Origin: a virus
IMG/VR virus record: IMGVR_UViG_3300007537_000014
Location: 1-26,026 of that record
Reading direction: 5' to 3' (one strand)
Length of the DNA: 26,026 bases
This document shows, piece after piece, positions 7,613 to 13,648 of this stretch (position 1 is the stretch's first letter; every line of letters begins with the position of its first letter). The translations under genes were made by a program, and so were the position numbers. The notes beneath the pieces were generated by a model. The model was not told the origin of the DNA. It was given only the letters and a program-made list of their open reading frames with translations, and searched no databases.

Positions 7613-7635
7613 GGGTGGCAATGCCACCCTTTTTT
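7613..7635 (+). terminator. Intrinsic terminator or attenuator before Cys-rich operon
   Basis: GGGTGGC at 7613-7619 pairs perfectly with GCCACCC at 7623-7629 around AAT, followed by six T. It ends only 16 nt before the ATG at 7652, and no promoter is visible in between. The Cys-rich genes downstream therefore need read-through, which fits an attenuator. Confidence 0.9.
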
Positions 7636-7651
7636 GTGCATAGTTGATTTT

Positions 7652-8056
7652 ATGGATGAGTATAAAAAGCTTTTAGACAAATGGCTATATGGGACAGAAG
7701 AGCCTGTTGCTACCGGTAAAATAGAAGATTTTCAAAAATTATTTAATATAATTAAAGAGTCACATCCTAGCTCGATTGGATCATTTAATACTACTAAATC
7801 TAAGGGTATAAAAAATAATGGAAATACCAAAGCATATCTAACAAAATTATTATTAGCGGAGTGTAATTGTACTAATTGTGTTTATAAAAACGATGAAAAA
7901 GTAAAAGATCATTGTGAAAAGTTTGCTGTTGGACCAGAAAAGAATATTTGCAAAGACTACTCAGAAAAACAAATTATAGGCGAATACGCTATAACAAAAC
8001 CAAATAACAGTATATATTACCTAAATTATTTAGATACAAAAAATGAATATTCATGA
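7652..8056 (+). CDS. Cys-rich unknown protein, 134 aa
   Basis: The frame is open further upstream to a TTG at 7634, but that lies in the T-run of the terminator, so the ATG at 7652 is chosen. No clear ribosome site precedes it. The product is not recognised. The N-terminal half is helical and polar. Residues about 73-110 carry a cluster of Cys and His (ECNCTNC, then DHC, then NICKDY), which suggests a metal-binding knuckle, probably zinc. The C-terminus has a beta-like tail. Its last 14 bases overlap the next Cys-rich gene, so the three small genes 7652-8454 look like one translationally coupled cassette. Expression would depend on read-through of the terminator immediately upstream. Confidence 0.6.
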   Translation: MDEYKKLLDKWLYGTEEPVATGKIEDFQKLFNIIKESHPSSIGSFNTTKSKGIKNNGNTKAYLTKLLLAECNCTNCVYKNDEKVKDHCEKFAVGPEKNICKDYSEKQIIGEYAITKPNNSIYYLNYLDTKNEYS

Positions 8057-8258
8057 TTATTGTAAGCACACTGATTGTCCAGTTCACCCCAAAAACCCAA
8101 ATAGTAAGAAAGAAGATAAATTTGTCTTACAATCTGAAGATTTATCCATTGAAATAGAAATATCCTTGCCATGTTTGATATGTAACCAATCTGAAAAAAT
8201 AAATATGAAAGACTTACTAAAAAGGGCTATATTAAAGAGAAAATTAAAAAATGAATAA
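8043..8258 (+). CDS. Mini zinc-knuckle-like protein, copy 1
   Basis: A 71-residue protein overlapping the gene before it by 14 nt and the gene after it by 8 nt. It has four spaced Cys: YCKHTDCP near the N-terminus (CX4C) and LPCLIC in the middle (CX2C), followed by KINMKDLLK and a basic C-terminal tail. The gene immediately downstream repeats this layout (YCEMEDCP, then ACLMC, then KIEMNKVLK), so the two are paralogues. A single bound zinc and a protein or nucleic-acid partner are plausible, but no function is recognised. The start codon lies inside the upstream gene, which favours coupled translation. Small size and clear paralogy make a real gene likely. Confidence 0.62.
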   Translation: MNIHDYCKHTDCPVHPKNPNSKKEDKFVLQSEDLSIEIEISLPCLICNQSEKINMKDLLKRAILKRKLKNE

Positions 8259-8454
8259 ATATTGTGAAATGGAAGATTGTCCAGCTAAAAGAAATGAAAT
8301 AGAAATGACATTTTATGCTATAGATAATTTAAAAGTCCCAGTTGCTTGCTTAATGTGTGTGCATTTTAATAAAATAGAAATGAATAAAGTATTAAAAAGC
8401 ATTAAGACTAAAAATAATTTAAGATCAAATAGTCGAGAATCTATTAGAATATAA
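8251..8454 (+). CDS. Mini zinc-knuckle-like protein, copy 2
   Basis: A 67-residue paralogue of the preceding gene. Shared order: Tyr-Cys, four residues, Cys-Pro; a beta-like stretch of about 30 residues; Cys-Leu-X-Cys; then Lys-Ile-X-Met and a helix with ValLeuLys or LeuLeuLys; and a basic tail. Spacing between the Cys pairs is shorter here than in copy 1. It overlaps copy 1 by 8 nt and is followed after 2 nt by the next gene, so it is inside a tight operon. Paralogy is seen in the sequence; zinc binding is inferred from the Cys pairs; the function is unknown. Confidence 0.62.
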   Translation: MNKYCEMEDCPAKRNEIEMTFYAIDNLKVPVACLMCVHFNKIEMNKVLKSIKTKNNLRSNSRESIRI

Positions 8455-8456
8455 TT

Positions 8457-8912
8457 ATGGAAAACGAGTTAACAGATAAAGAAAAGATTGATGCTTGGAT
8501 TGAGCTGATTGAATTTAATAATTTTTTAACTGATGAAAGTGGTCGTCCATTACCGGGAGAGTTTGGATTAGCGACGGAAGCTTTCTTAAAAAAAGATGGT
8601 ATTGAATTTAACGAGCATGGAAGTGCAATATGCAACTATCTGCAAAGAAATAATAAAGTTATTATTCCGGATAAAGCTGCGGCTAAAGAATTCTTAGACA
8701 CAGCACAAAAGAAATTTTTACTATTCATATATACTGATCTAATTGTTAACACCGTTACAGCTAAGAACGTAGAAGACTTATATATAGTATGGGTTAAACT
8801 CATGAACAGAATATCAGATGAATTTGATTATGATATACCTAGAAAATTGCTTCCAAATTTTATAAAAAAGGATACTTTTAATCTGTTAGAAAAAGTAGCA
8901 AAAGAAATTTAA
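8457..8912 (+). CDS. Unknown helical protein, 151 aa
   Basis: A 151-residue mostly helical acidic protein, not recognised. It starts 2 nt after the previous stop with no strong ribosome site, so coupling to the Cys-rich genes is likely. Visible parts are an N-terminal helix (KEKIDAWIELIEFNNFLT), a short loop rich in Gly and Pro (SGRPLPGEFG), and two longer helices, one of them hydrophobic (FLLFIYTDLIVNTV) but broken by Asp and Asn, so probably packed in the core and not a membrane span. It is the last gene of this operon; a 43-nt gap with a TATAAT box follows. Confidence 0.55.
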   Translation: MENELTDKEKIDAWIELIEFNNFLTDESGRPLPGEFGLATEAFLKKDGIEFNEHGSAICNYLQRNNKVIIPDKAAAKEFLDTAQKKFLLFIYTDLIVNTVTAKNVEDLYIVWVKLMNRISDEFDYDIPRKLLPNFIKKDTFNLLEKVAKEI

Positions 8913-8931
8913 GTTTTATTCGACTATGCTA

Positions 8932-8937
8932 TATAAT
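8932..8937 (+). promoter_or_regulatory. Possible -10 box of a host-type promoter
   Basis: An exact TATAAT lies in the 43-nt gap before the zinc-ribbon gene. The matching -35 place, near 8909-8914, reads TTAAGT, a weak fit to TTGACA. Confidence 0.35.
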
Positions 8938-8955
8938 TAAAGCATGGAGGCTAAT

Positions 8956-9441
8956 ATGAATAATTATATTTCTAATTCTTTCCAAGACAGAATTCAAATT
9001 TCTCTTGCTAATATTTCCAAGAGCTCAAAAGATAAATATTCTATAGTTAATATGGAATATATTCCTAATACTTTCAAATGTGAGCTTTGTGGACACCGAC
9101 CTTGTTTATATGCTTTTAGTATTAAAAATTATGAGACGGACAAAGTAATTAAAGTTGGTAGTGAATGTGTAAAACACTTCCGTGGAGAATGTGATATAGA
9201 CGTCGCAGAGGGGTTAAAAAAAAGAATCAAATCTGTTACTAGAAAAATGAGAAGATATTTAAAGAAATATGTTGAGCCAGAAGATTATAAATCAATGTCC
9301 GTTGAAAGAAAGAGAATGATTACTACTGAATTGTTTATGAGGTTTCAAGTTAAAGAGTCTCTAAGAGGAGAAGGCCAAAAAAAAGCTAAATTAACAAAAG
9401 AAGATGTAGAAACTATCTTAAAAACAACTGCCGAAAAATAA
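8956..9441 (+). CDS. Phage zinc-ribbon-like protein, 161 aa
   Basis: The start is set to ATG 8956 because GGAGG at 8946-8950 lies 5 nt upstream; an earlier in-frame ATG at 8944 overlaps that site. The N-terminal half holds CELCGHRPC (Cys42, Cys45, Cys50), then YAFSIKN, and VGSECVKHF (Cys71, His74), the layout of a small zinc ribbon often met in phage genomes (CxxCG, a tyrosine-rich strand, 'vGseC'). The C-terminal part is strongly basic and helical (KKRIKSVTRKMRRYLKKYV), suggesting nucleic-acid contact. Zinc binding is inferred from the motif. The precise role is unknown. The stop codon is followed in the same frame by another open frame that begins with ATT. Confidence 0.68.
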   Translation: MNNYISNSFQDRIQISLANISKSSKDKYSIVNMEYIPNTFKCELCGHRPCLYAFSIKNYETDKVIKVGSECVKHFRGECDIDVAEGLKKRIKSVTRKMRRYLKKYVEPEDYKSMSVERKRMITTELFMRFQVKESLRGEGQKKAKLTKEDVETILKTTAEK

Positions 9442-9456
9442 TTAAGGGGGAACAAA

Positions 9457-9729
9457 ATTATAACACTAAATGAAATTTATAAAATAGAAGATATTTTCTA
9501 TTATAATCATATAAAGATTGCAAAAATCGAACATTATCAAAATAGATTAGTTGTACGAGTTCATAAAATAAACGTACAAAAATTTAAAGAAATTACTAGT
9601 AGCATAGATAAGGTTATTGGGGATAAGGATGTTGTCTATATTAAAAACGATCTAAAATTGTGGGAAGTATTTATTATTAAACTTTTTAATTTAGAATATT
9701 TATACAAAGATTATAGAGGCAGGAAATAG
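9457..9729 (+). CDS. Unknown 90-aa protein with probable ATT start codon
   Basis: No ATG, GTG or TTG fits this frame near its beginning. AAGGGGG at 9444-9450 stands 6 nt before an ATT at 9457, and the frame then runs open to TAG at 9727-9729, 1 nt before the next ATG. The protein is beta-rich then helical (IAKIEHYQNRLVVRVHKI, later LWEVFIIKLFNLEYLY). The strong ribosome site, tight packing and protein-like composition favour a real gene. ATT is a rare start, known from infC of E. coli, where it serves autoregulation. An alternative is read-through from the previous gene, which is in the same frame and ends in TAA 15 nt upstream. The function is unknown. Confidence 0.5.
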   Translation: MITLNEIYKIEDIFYYNHIKIAKIEHYQNRLVVRVHKINVQKFKEITSSIDKVIGDKDVVYIKNDLKLWEVFIIKLFNLEYLYKDYRGRK

Positions 9730-9730
9730 A

Positions 9731-10324
9731 ATGAATTATTTCACTAGTGATTGGCATTTGGGCCACCAGAAGATGTTAAATGGGCTTAGAGGCAATATTT
9801 TCTCATCTGTAGAAGAACATGATAATACTATTATAAATAATATAATTGAAACTTTATCTCCAGGTGACAATTTGTTTTTCTTGGGCGATGCTTTTTGGAA
9901 ATACTCATCTAAAGAAGTTGAGCAAGTTATGATAAAGTTCAAAAAACACAAAATAAATATACATTGGATTTTAGGAAATCATGATAAAGTTAGTTGGACT
10001 AAATATGGTTGTGTAAAATGGTTCGGGCAAATGAAAGATATTTCCATTGATAAACAATTTATCACTTTAAGTCATTACCCCATGCTTGTTTATAATAAAT
10101 CACATTATTCAGCATGGCTTTTATATGGGCATATTCATAAGAATGATAATACCTGGGATATAATGAAAGATGATTTAATATTAGAAAATTATTTAGGTAA
10201 GTCACTTAACGTAAACGTTGAATTGTATGATTATAAACCATTATCCTTTTTACAAATTAGAGAGATATTAAAAGATAAGCCAGAAAATTTTGATTTAATA
10301 AAGAAAAATAAGAAAGACGAATAG
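9731..10324 (+). CDS. Calcineurin-like metallophosphoesterase
   Basis: A 197-residue enzyme with all motifs of the two-metal calcineurin-like phosphoesterase fold: SDWHLGH (Asp7, His9), FLGDAFW (Asp53), LGNHDK (Asn83, His84, Asp85), LSHYP (His115) and YGHIH (His134, His136). The family cuts phosphate mono- or diesters with two metal ions. Short stand-alone phage members of this type are often annotated as phosphoesterases of unknown substrate, so a nucleotide or nucleic-acid substrate is only a guess. It begins 1 nt after the stop of the ATT-started gene, so those two are likely co-translated. It converges on the minus-strand operon with just 21 nt between, and no terminator was seen there. 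Confidence 0.9.
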   Translation: MNYFTSDWHLGHQKMLNGLRGNIFSSVEEHDNTIINNIIETLSPGDNLFFLGDAFWKYSSKEVEQVMIKFKKHKINIHWILGNHDKVSWTKYGCVKWFGQMKDISIDKQFITLSHYPMLVYNKSHYSAWLLYGHIHKNDNTWDIMKDDLILENYLGKSLNVNVELYDYKPLSFLQIREILKDKPENFDLIKKNKKDE

Positions 10325-10345
10325 CTTTTCCTTCTATTTTTATGC

Positions 10346-10519
10346 TCACATTAACTCTTTCGGTTTTCTTGCAGTATTTCCTGTTTTAGTACACTCAGCA
10401 TAATGTTTTAGCCTGCCATTTTTAAAACAAGACTTCATTATTATTGTACCACCCCAACGTGAGATTAATTCTTGTGTGCCATCCCTTCGTGCATTTTTAC
10501 TTATTTTACCTGCAGCCAT
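10346..10519 (-). CDS. Small basic unknown protein, 57 aa
   Basis: This short gene reads MAAGKISKNARRDG at its start and ends ARKPKELM. AGAGAGG stands 8 nt before the ATG on the minus strand, a good ribosome site. The protein is basic, with two Cys 11 residues apart (SCFKNG, AECTK) and a middle RWGGTIIMKS strand. I do not recognise it. It is the last of three minus-strand genes and lies 76 nt beyond the middle one, so it may be on the same transcript. The ribosome site and reasonable composition support it as real despite its size. Confidence 0.5.
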   Translation of the reverse strand: MAAGKISKNARRDGTQELISRWGGTIIMKSCFKNGRLKHYAECTKTGNTARKPKELM

Positions 10520-10595
10520 TAAACATACCTCTCTTTAATAATATACAGTTAATTCTTATCTTGTTATAAAAGTAAAAAAGCAGGAAAATTAACTC

Positions 10596-11021
10596 CTACT
10601 CTTTTTCATCAGTTATAGGCTCAAAAGAGCCCTTTTTAACAAATATAAACTGTATCTCATCTTTCTTTACCTTCTTTTTAACCTCAGAATCTAAGTCTAA
10701 ATCTAGCATAGCAGTCTCTGTGTCTTTTGCAATAATCTTCTTAGTTAAAATTATTTCACACTCTCTTTTGTCCACTATAATAATTTCATATACGTTCATT
10801 GATTTAATCTCCTCTTTATTTTCTTGATTTTGTTTATCAAAGTATTTTTTTAACTCTTCGATTATTTTATCATTTGAGCATTGATTATAATTCCAGTTAT
10901 TATCTCCTCCGTATCCATATCCATATTCATAATATATGTGTTCTGGCGAAGTTGTAATTACTTGTGGATAGTAATCAATAGTACCAGCACTGTTATCGGT
11001 TATAGTATATTTATGATTCAT
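10596..11021 (-). CDS. Unknown 141-aa protein, possibly two-part
   Basis: A minus-strand gene whose start overlaps the end of the gene before it by 11 nt. The N-terminal part is Tyr/Asn/Gly-rich (EYGYGYGGDNNWNYNQC) and looks like a beta or disordered stretch. The C-terminal part from Met75 is a compact alpha/beta piece (MNVYEIIIVDKRECEIILT) ending in acidic residues. GAGGAG stands 9 nt before the Met75 codon at 10799, so the C-terminal 67 residues may also be made alone. No function is recognised; the C-terminal half looks like a small stand-alone phage domain. Confidence 0.6.
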   Translation of the reverse strand: MNHKYTITDNSAGTIDYYPQVITTSPEHIYYEYGYGYGGDNNWNYNQCSNDKIIEELKKYFDKQNQENKEEIKSMNVYEIIIVDKRECEIILTKKIIAKDTETAMLDLDLDSEVKKKVKKDEIQFIFVKKGSFEPITDEKE

Positions 11022-11349
11022 CTTTATATCCTCCTCCTTTTATTATAATTTGACTTTGGTGTTCACCTATATCACCAGATGTAGTAGTATAACTATTAAC
11101 AGAATAATTTATATTCATAGAGCTGACAACCATGGACGAGTTTTCCCAGCTTATGTTCCACTTTTTTGCATCTTCAAAGACAAACTCTGAATTATATTGA
11201 TCTTTGAAATATTGCAAATCCTTTGCATTTAAAGATGACTCCATTAACTTTTCTAACTTACGAGAAGTATTTTCCGGATAAGCTTCCTTAAATTTTTCCC
11301 ATACTTCCTTTGATATAGTAACTCCTGGCTTTATTCTTCTTTCTGACAT
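11011..11349 (-). CDS. Unknown 112-aa protein, first gene of minus-strand operon
   Basis: AGGAG precedes the ATG by about 8 nt on the minus strand. The N-terminus, RRIKPGVTISKEVWEKFKEAYP, resembles the strand-helix opening of ribbon-helix-helix DNA-binding proteins (a short beta strand, then a helix beginning near Ser-Lys-Glu), followed by a second helix (NTSRKLEKLMESSL). If so, it could be a regulator of its own operon. The rest is polar, Ser/Asn-rich and ends GGGYKDES. The domain is too diverged to call firmly. It is transcribed away from the neck gene at 11473, and the 123-nt divergent region between must hold both promoters. Confidence 0.58.
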   Translation of the reverse strand: MSERRIKPGVTISKEVWEKFKEAYPENTSRKLEKLMESSLNAKDLQYFKDQYNSEFVFEDAKKWNISWENSSMVVSSMNINYSVNSYTTTSGDIGEHQSQIIIKGGGYKDES

Positions 11350-11440
11350 TTTATATCTCCTATGGCCATAATATATCCATGTTTATATATTTAACTTATG
11401 CATACAGAAATAAAGTTCCACGTTAAAACATAAAAAATCT

Positions 11441-11455
11441 AAAGATAATATAAAA
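11441..11455 (+). promoter_or_regulatory. Candidate promoter of neck/tail operon
   Basis: AAAGATAATATAAAA lies 18 nt before the ATG at 11473 and shares AAAGATAATATA with the motif at 7326. It opens the plus-strand operon after the minus-strand island, where a promoter is needed. The ribosome site that follows is TGGAG. Confidence 0.4.
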
Positions 11456-11472
11456 CGAAATGGAGCAAAAGA

Positions 11473-12177
11473 ATGGCTTACGAAGGAATAAAAAATTTTG
11501 TAATGAGACGTCTTGGATATCCAAGAGTTAAGGTTTATCTTACAGAAGAGCAGATAGAAGATAATATTTGGGAAGCTATAAGTTGGTATTTTGAATATAG
11601 AGCATTAAAGACTAAATGGCATTATATACCGGCTATATCAGGAAGTAATGAGCATAAAATACCACCTAACATAGTACCACAATATATACGCGAAGTGGCT
11701 TTCAAGCCAAGTGATCCGTTATTGTCGTTAACTGGTGTAATGCAAGATACATATATACTTTATTACTTGCAAAATGCTGGTGGAGCTTCTAATTTTATAG
11801 TAGATTATTGGATGACATTATCTTCATATGAAGAATATGTTAGAGTTCTAGGCAATCAGCCACACTGGGAAATTATAAATGGAGATACCATAAAATTAGA
11901 TCCAACTCCGTCTACGGATTATAAAATAGGAATTAAATACGATGAAATTCCAGATGAAAATGTCATAGAAAATATAAGATGGATTAGACTATATACTCTA
12001 GCATTATCTAAAATTGTGGAGGGAGAGATTAGGTCTAAGTTTAGCAGTTTCCAAGCTGGATCTGGCGAAATCTCACTTAATGGTGATACATTAAAGTCTG
12101 AAGGTAAAGAAGAGCTAACAACATTAAATCAAGAGAATTATGAAAAAGGTGATCCTCTTGGAATGGTAATGGGGTAA
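11473..12177 (+). CDS. Probable neck / head-tail connector protein
   Basis: A 234-residue protein with TGGAG before ATG. The N-terminus, IKNFVMRRLGYPRVKV followed by LTEEQIEDNIWEAI, is the typical opening of T4-type neck or connector proteins (a helix, then LG-P-V-VELT-EQ-D-AI). The C-terminus has IRLYTLALSKIVEGEIRSKF, then GSGEISLNGDTLKSEGKEEL, also common in such connectors. The middle is beta-rich with aromatic residues. In T4, gp13 and gp14 sit under the portal and seal the filled head. gp13 is the closest counterpart by position before a gp14-like and a gp15-like gene. The assignment is by pattern and not by alignment. Confidence 0.62.
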   Translation: MAYEGIKNFVMRRLGYPRVKVYLTEEQIEDNIWEAISWYFEYRALKTKWHYIPAISGSNEHKIPPNIVPQYIREVAFKPSDPLLSLTGVMQDTYILYYLQNAGGASNFIVDYWMTLSSYEEYVRVLGNQPHWEIINGDTIKLDPTPSTDYKIGIKYDEIPDENVIENIRWIRLYTLALSKIVEGEIRSKFSSFQAGSGEISLNGDTLKSEGKEELTTLNQENYEKGDPLGMVMG

Positions 12178-12180
12178 TTT

Positions 12181-12669
12181 ATGTCAACAAGATGCAATAT
12201 TGGTATTGGGCCCCTAGAAGAATTCATCGGCCTTTATATTCACTCAGATGGATATCCAGATGTAAAAATAGCAGAACTAACCGCTTGGCTACAAAAAAAT
12301 GGTTATCCGCAATTTGTAAAAGTAATAAAAAATACTTATGCAATTGGAGGTAAAAGCTTTGATGGGTCATTAAATCCTAATTCTATTATAGACACTTTAT
12401 ATAATAAAGGAAATAAAGATGGACATGTAAAAGGCAAGAGTGATGCGTTAAACCAAGAGTTTGCCTATATAGTAAATAAAGATATTATAGATGTATATAA
12501 CTGGGGAAAAAAACTAGGAACTATTAATTGGAAAAAAGGTGCAAACAGAGAAACAATAGAATATATATTTGATCCAGGAAGAAGAGATTATGAGTTAAAC
12601 GACGGTGCATATTATGCTATAGGTAATGCTGTATATATGAAATTTTGGGAGAAACTAAGGGATAGATAA
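12181..12669 (+). CDS. Unknown phage protein beginning MSTRCNIGI, 162 aa
   Basis: The opening MSTRCNIGI, later YIHSDGYP, matches a widespread family of phage proteins of unknown function that start 'MSTRs.I.i' and have 'HwDGYP' about 20 residues on. It starts 3 nt after the neck gene stop, with only a GGGG-type ribosome site. The rest is a mixed fold with aromatic residues (YIVNKDIIDVYNWGKKLG). It has no membrane span. Being inside the neck operon does not prove a structural role, since such genes occur in many places in phage genomes. Confidence 0.6.
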   Translation: MSTRCNIGIGPLEEFIGLYIHSDGYPDVKIAELTAWLQKNGYPQFVKVIKNTYAIGGKSFDGSLNPNSIIDTLYNKGNKDGHVKGKSDALNQEFAYIVNKDIIDVYNWGKKLGTINWKKGANRETIEYIFDPGRRDYELNDGAYYAIGNAVYMKFWEKLRDR

Positions 12670-12670
12670 T

Positions 12671-13243
12671 ATGGATAAACCTACTAATATTACTATTAGG
12701 AAAAAATATGAAAGTTATTTGACAAAAAACTTTTATAATTATATAAAAAACAAATATAATAAAGTTGCTGTTAATTATTTATACGATGTTATAAACAAAA
12801 ATATGGATATGAAATCCTTTTATAACATGAAGAAATTAAAAGACGTTGAGTATAAATTTGAAGAATATAGTGGTTATATATCAGATGCTTTTGAGGATGC
12901 TATAAACACCTCTGAGGAAGAAGTAGAAGAACAGATAGAGGATGCTAAGGAGGATGATTATGAAATACCAGATAGAGAAATTGAGCAGCTAAAACTATAT
13001 TATTTTGAGTTACATCTGCTCGATAATCTTGCTGGTATTTCTAAAGATCTAGAAAATTTTGCGAAAGATGCTTTTAATCAAGCTAAGAGAAGAGCAAATC
13101 ACACACAGCCTATAATAGATATTGTTTATGGTGAAATAGACAATCTTGCTGGTGATATCGAAAAAATAATAGAGGAAAGAATAAGAGCTGAAAGAGATGT
13201 CTTAAATTATATATTCGACGAAATATTTAAAGGTTATATATAA
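12671..13243 (+). CDS. Unknown helical acidic protein, 190 aa
   Basis: A 190-residue protein, not recognised. The N-terminal 60 residues are basic and Tyr/Asn-rich. The middle (about 78-105) is an acidic run of Glu and Asp (SEEEVEEQIEDAKEDDYEI). The C-terminal half is two long helices (LYYFELHLLDNLAGI, then ERIRAERDVLNYIFDEIF). It begins 1 nt after the previous stop and ends exactly where the next ATG begins, so it is embedded in the operon. Position between neck-type genes hints at a virion or assembly role, with no direct evidence. Confidence 0.55.
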   Translation: MDKPTNITIRKKYESYLTKNFYNYIKNKYNKVAVNYLYDVINKNMDMKSFYNMKKLKDVEYKFEEYSGYISDAFEDAINTSEEEVEEQIEDAKEDDYEIPDREIEQLKLYYFELHLLDNLAGISKDLENFAKDAFNQAKRRANHTQPIIDIVYGEIDNLAGDIEKIIEERIRAERDVLNYIFDEIFKGYI

Positions 13244-13612
13244 ATGAGTGCAGAAAGAACTGATAAGAATAAACTTGAAATAAATAAAATATATATACAT
13301 CAAAGACCGTGGGCTGTGTTTATTTTTAAACCACTAAAAATGGTTAAGAGGAGCATAAAACCTGGTTATTATCCAGGAGATCCTATGGAAATAGAAGAAG
13401 ACTACAGAGTAGAGGTATTATTACATTTCTTGAATGAAAAATATAATAGAGTAAAGGGGCAGACGCCAAAAGACAATGGAAAAACTATAGTATTAAGAAA
13501 TGAAGATACTATCCATGACTCCGAAAAACTAGATGATTTGCTAAATGACCGGTTTGCTAAATTTGGGGTTTTTGAAGATCTTTTTAAAGCCGGAAAAAAT
13601 ATTAAGATATAA
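13244..13612 (+). CDS. Unknown 122-aa protein
   Basis: A small protein directly abutting the previous gene (TAA then ATG). It has a beta-rich N-terminus (IYIHQRPWAVFIFKPLKMV), a central PGYYPGDPMEIEEDYRVEV strand pair and a helical C-terminus (LDDLLNDRFAKFGVFEDLF). It is not recognised. The gene ends a run of tightly packed genes. The next 112 nt are non-coding and hold GC-rich inverted repeats. Confidence 0.5.
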   Translation: MSAERTDKNKLEINKIYIHQRPWAVFIFKPLKMVKRSIKPGYYPGDPMEIEEDYRVEVLLHFLNEKYNRVKGQTPKDNGKTIVLRNEDTIHDSEKLDDLLNDRFAKFGVFEDLFKAGKNIKI

Positions 13613-13648
13613 TGATATTATTAATGTTAATTATTAATGTTTAATTAT

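Larger units (their letters stand above)
7345..7635 (+). ncRNA. Candidate structured RNA with tRNA-like cloverleaf and terminator
   Basis: This fills most of the 370-nt gap between 7281 and 7652. A perfect tRNA-style D-arm lies at 7372-7387 (GCTT, loop AATAGGTA, AAGC, preceded by TA and followed by A). Next comes an arm in the anticodon place, GTAAC 7389-7393 with GTTAC 7435-7439, extended by GTTTCC 7401-7406 with GGAAGT 7427-7432. After five bases a T-arm-like hairpin follows at 7446-7460 (CCGG, 7-nt loop ATCATTC, CCGG). The acceptor stem is poor and no CCA follows, so it is not a normal tRNA. Further hairpins are TTACGAA/TTCGTAA (7505-7511 with 7531-7537) and CCATC/GATGG (7551-7563), then an intrinsic terminator. 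It could be a stand-alone RNA or a regulatory leader for the gene at 7652. I recognise no known RNA family. Confidence 0.6.

Noticed and set aside
7607-7635. T-box riboswitch core, since AGGGTGGCA resembles the T-box sequence
   Set aside because: The motif is the 5' arm of a perfect terminator, the rest of the T-box consensus is missing, and no specifier stem or separate antiterminator was found.
10325-10345. Terminator between the convergent metallophosphoesterase gene and minus-strand operon
   Set aside because: The 21-nt gap has a T-rich run but no inverted repeat.
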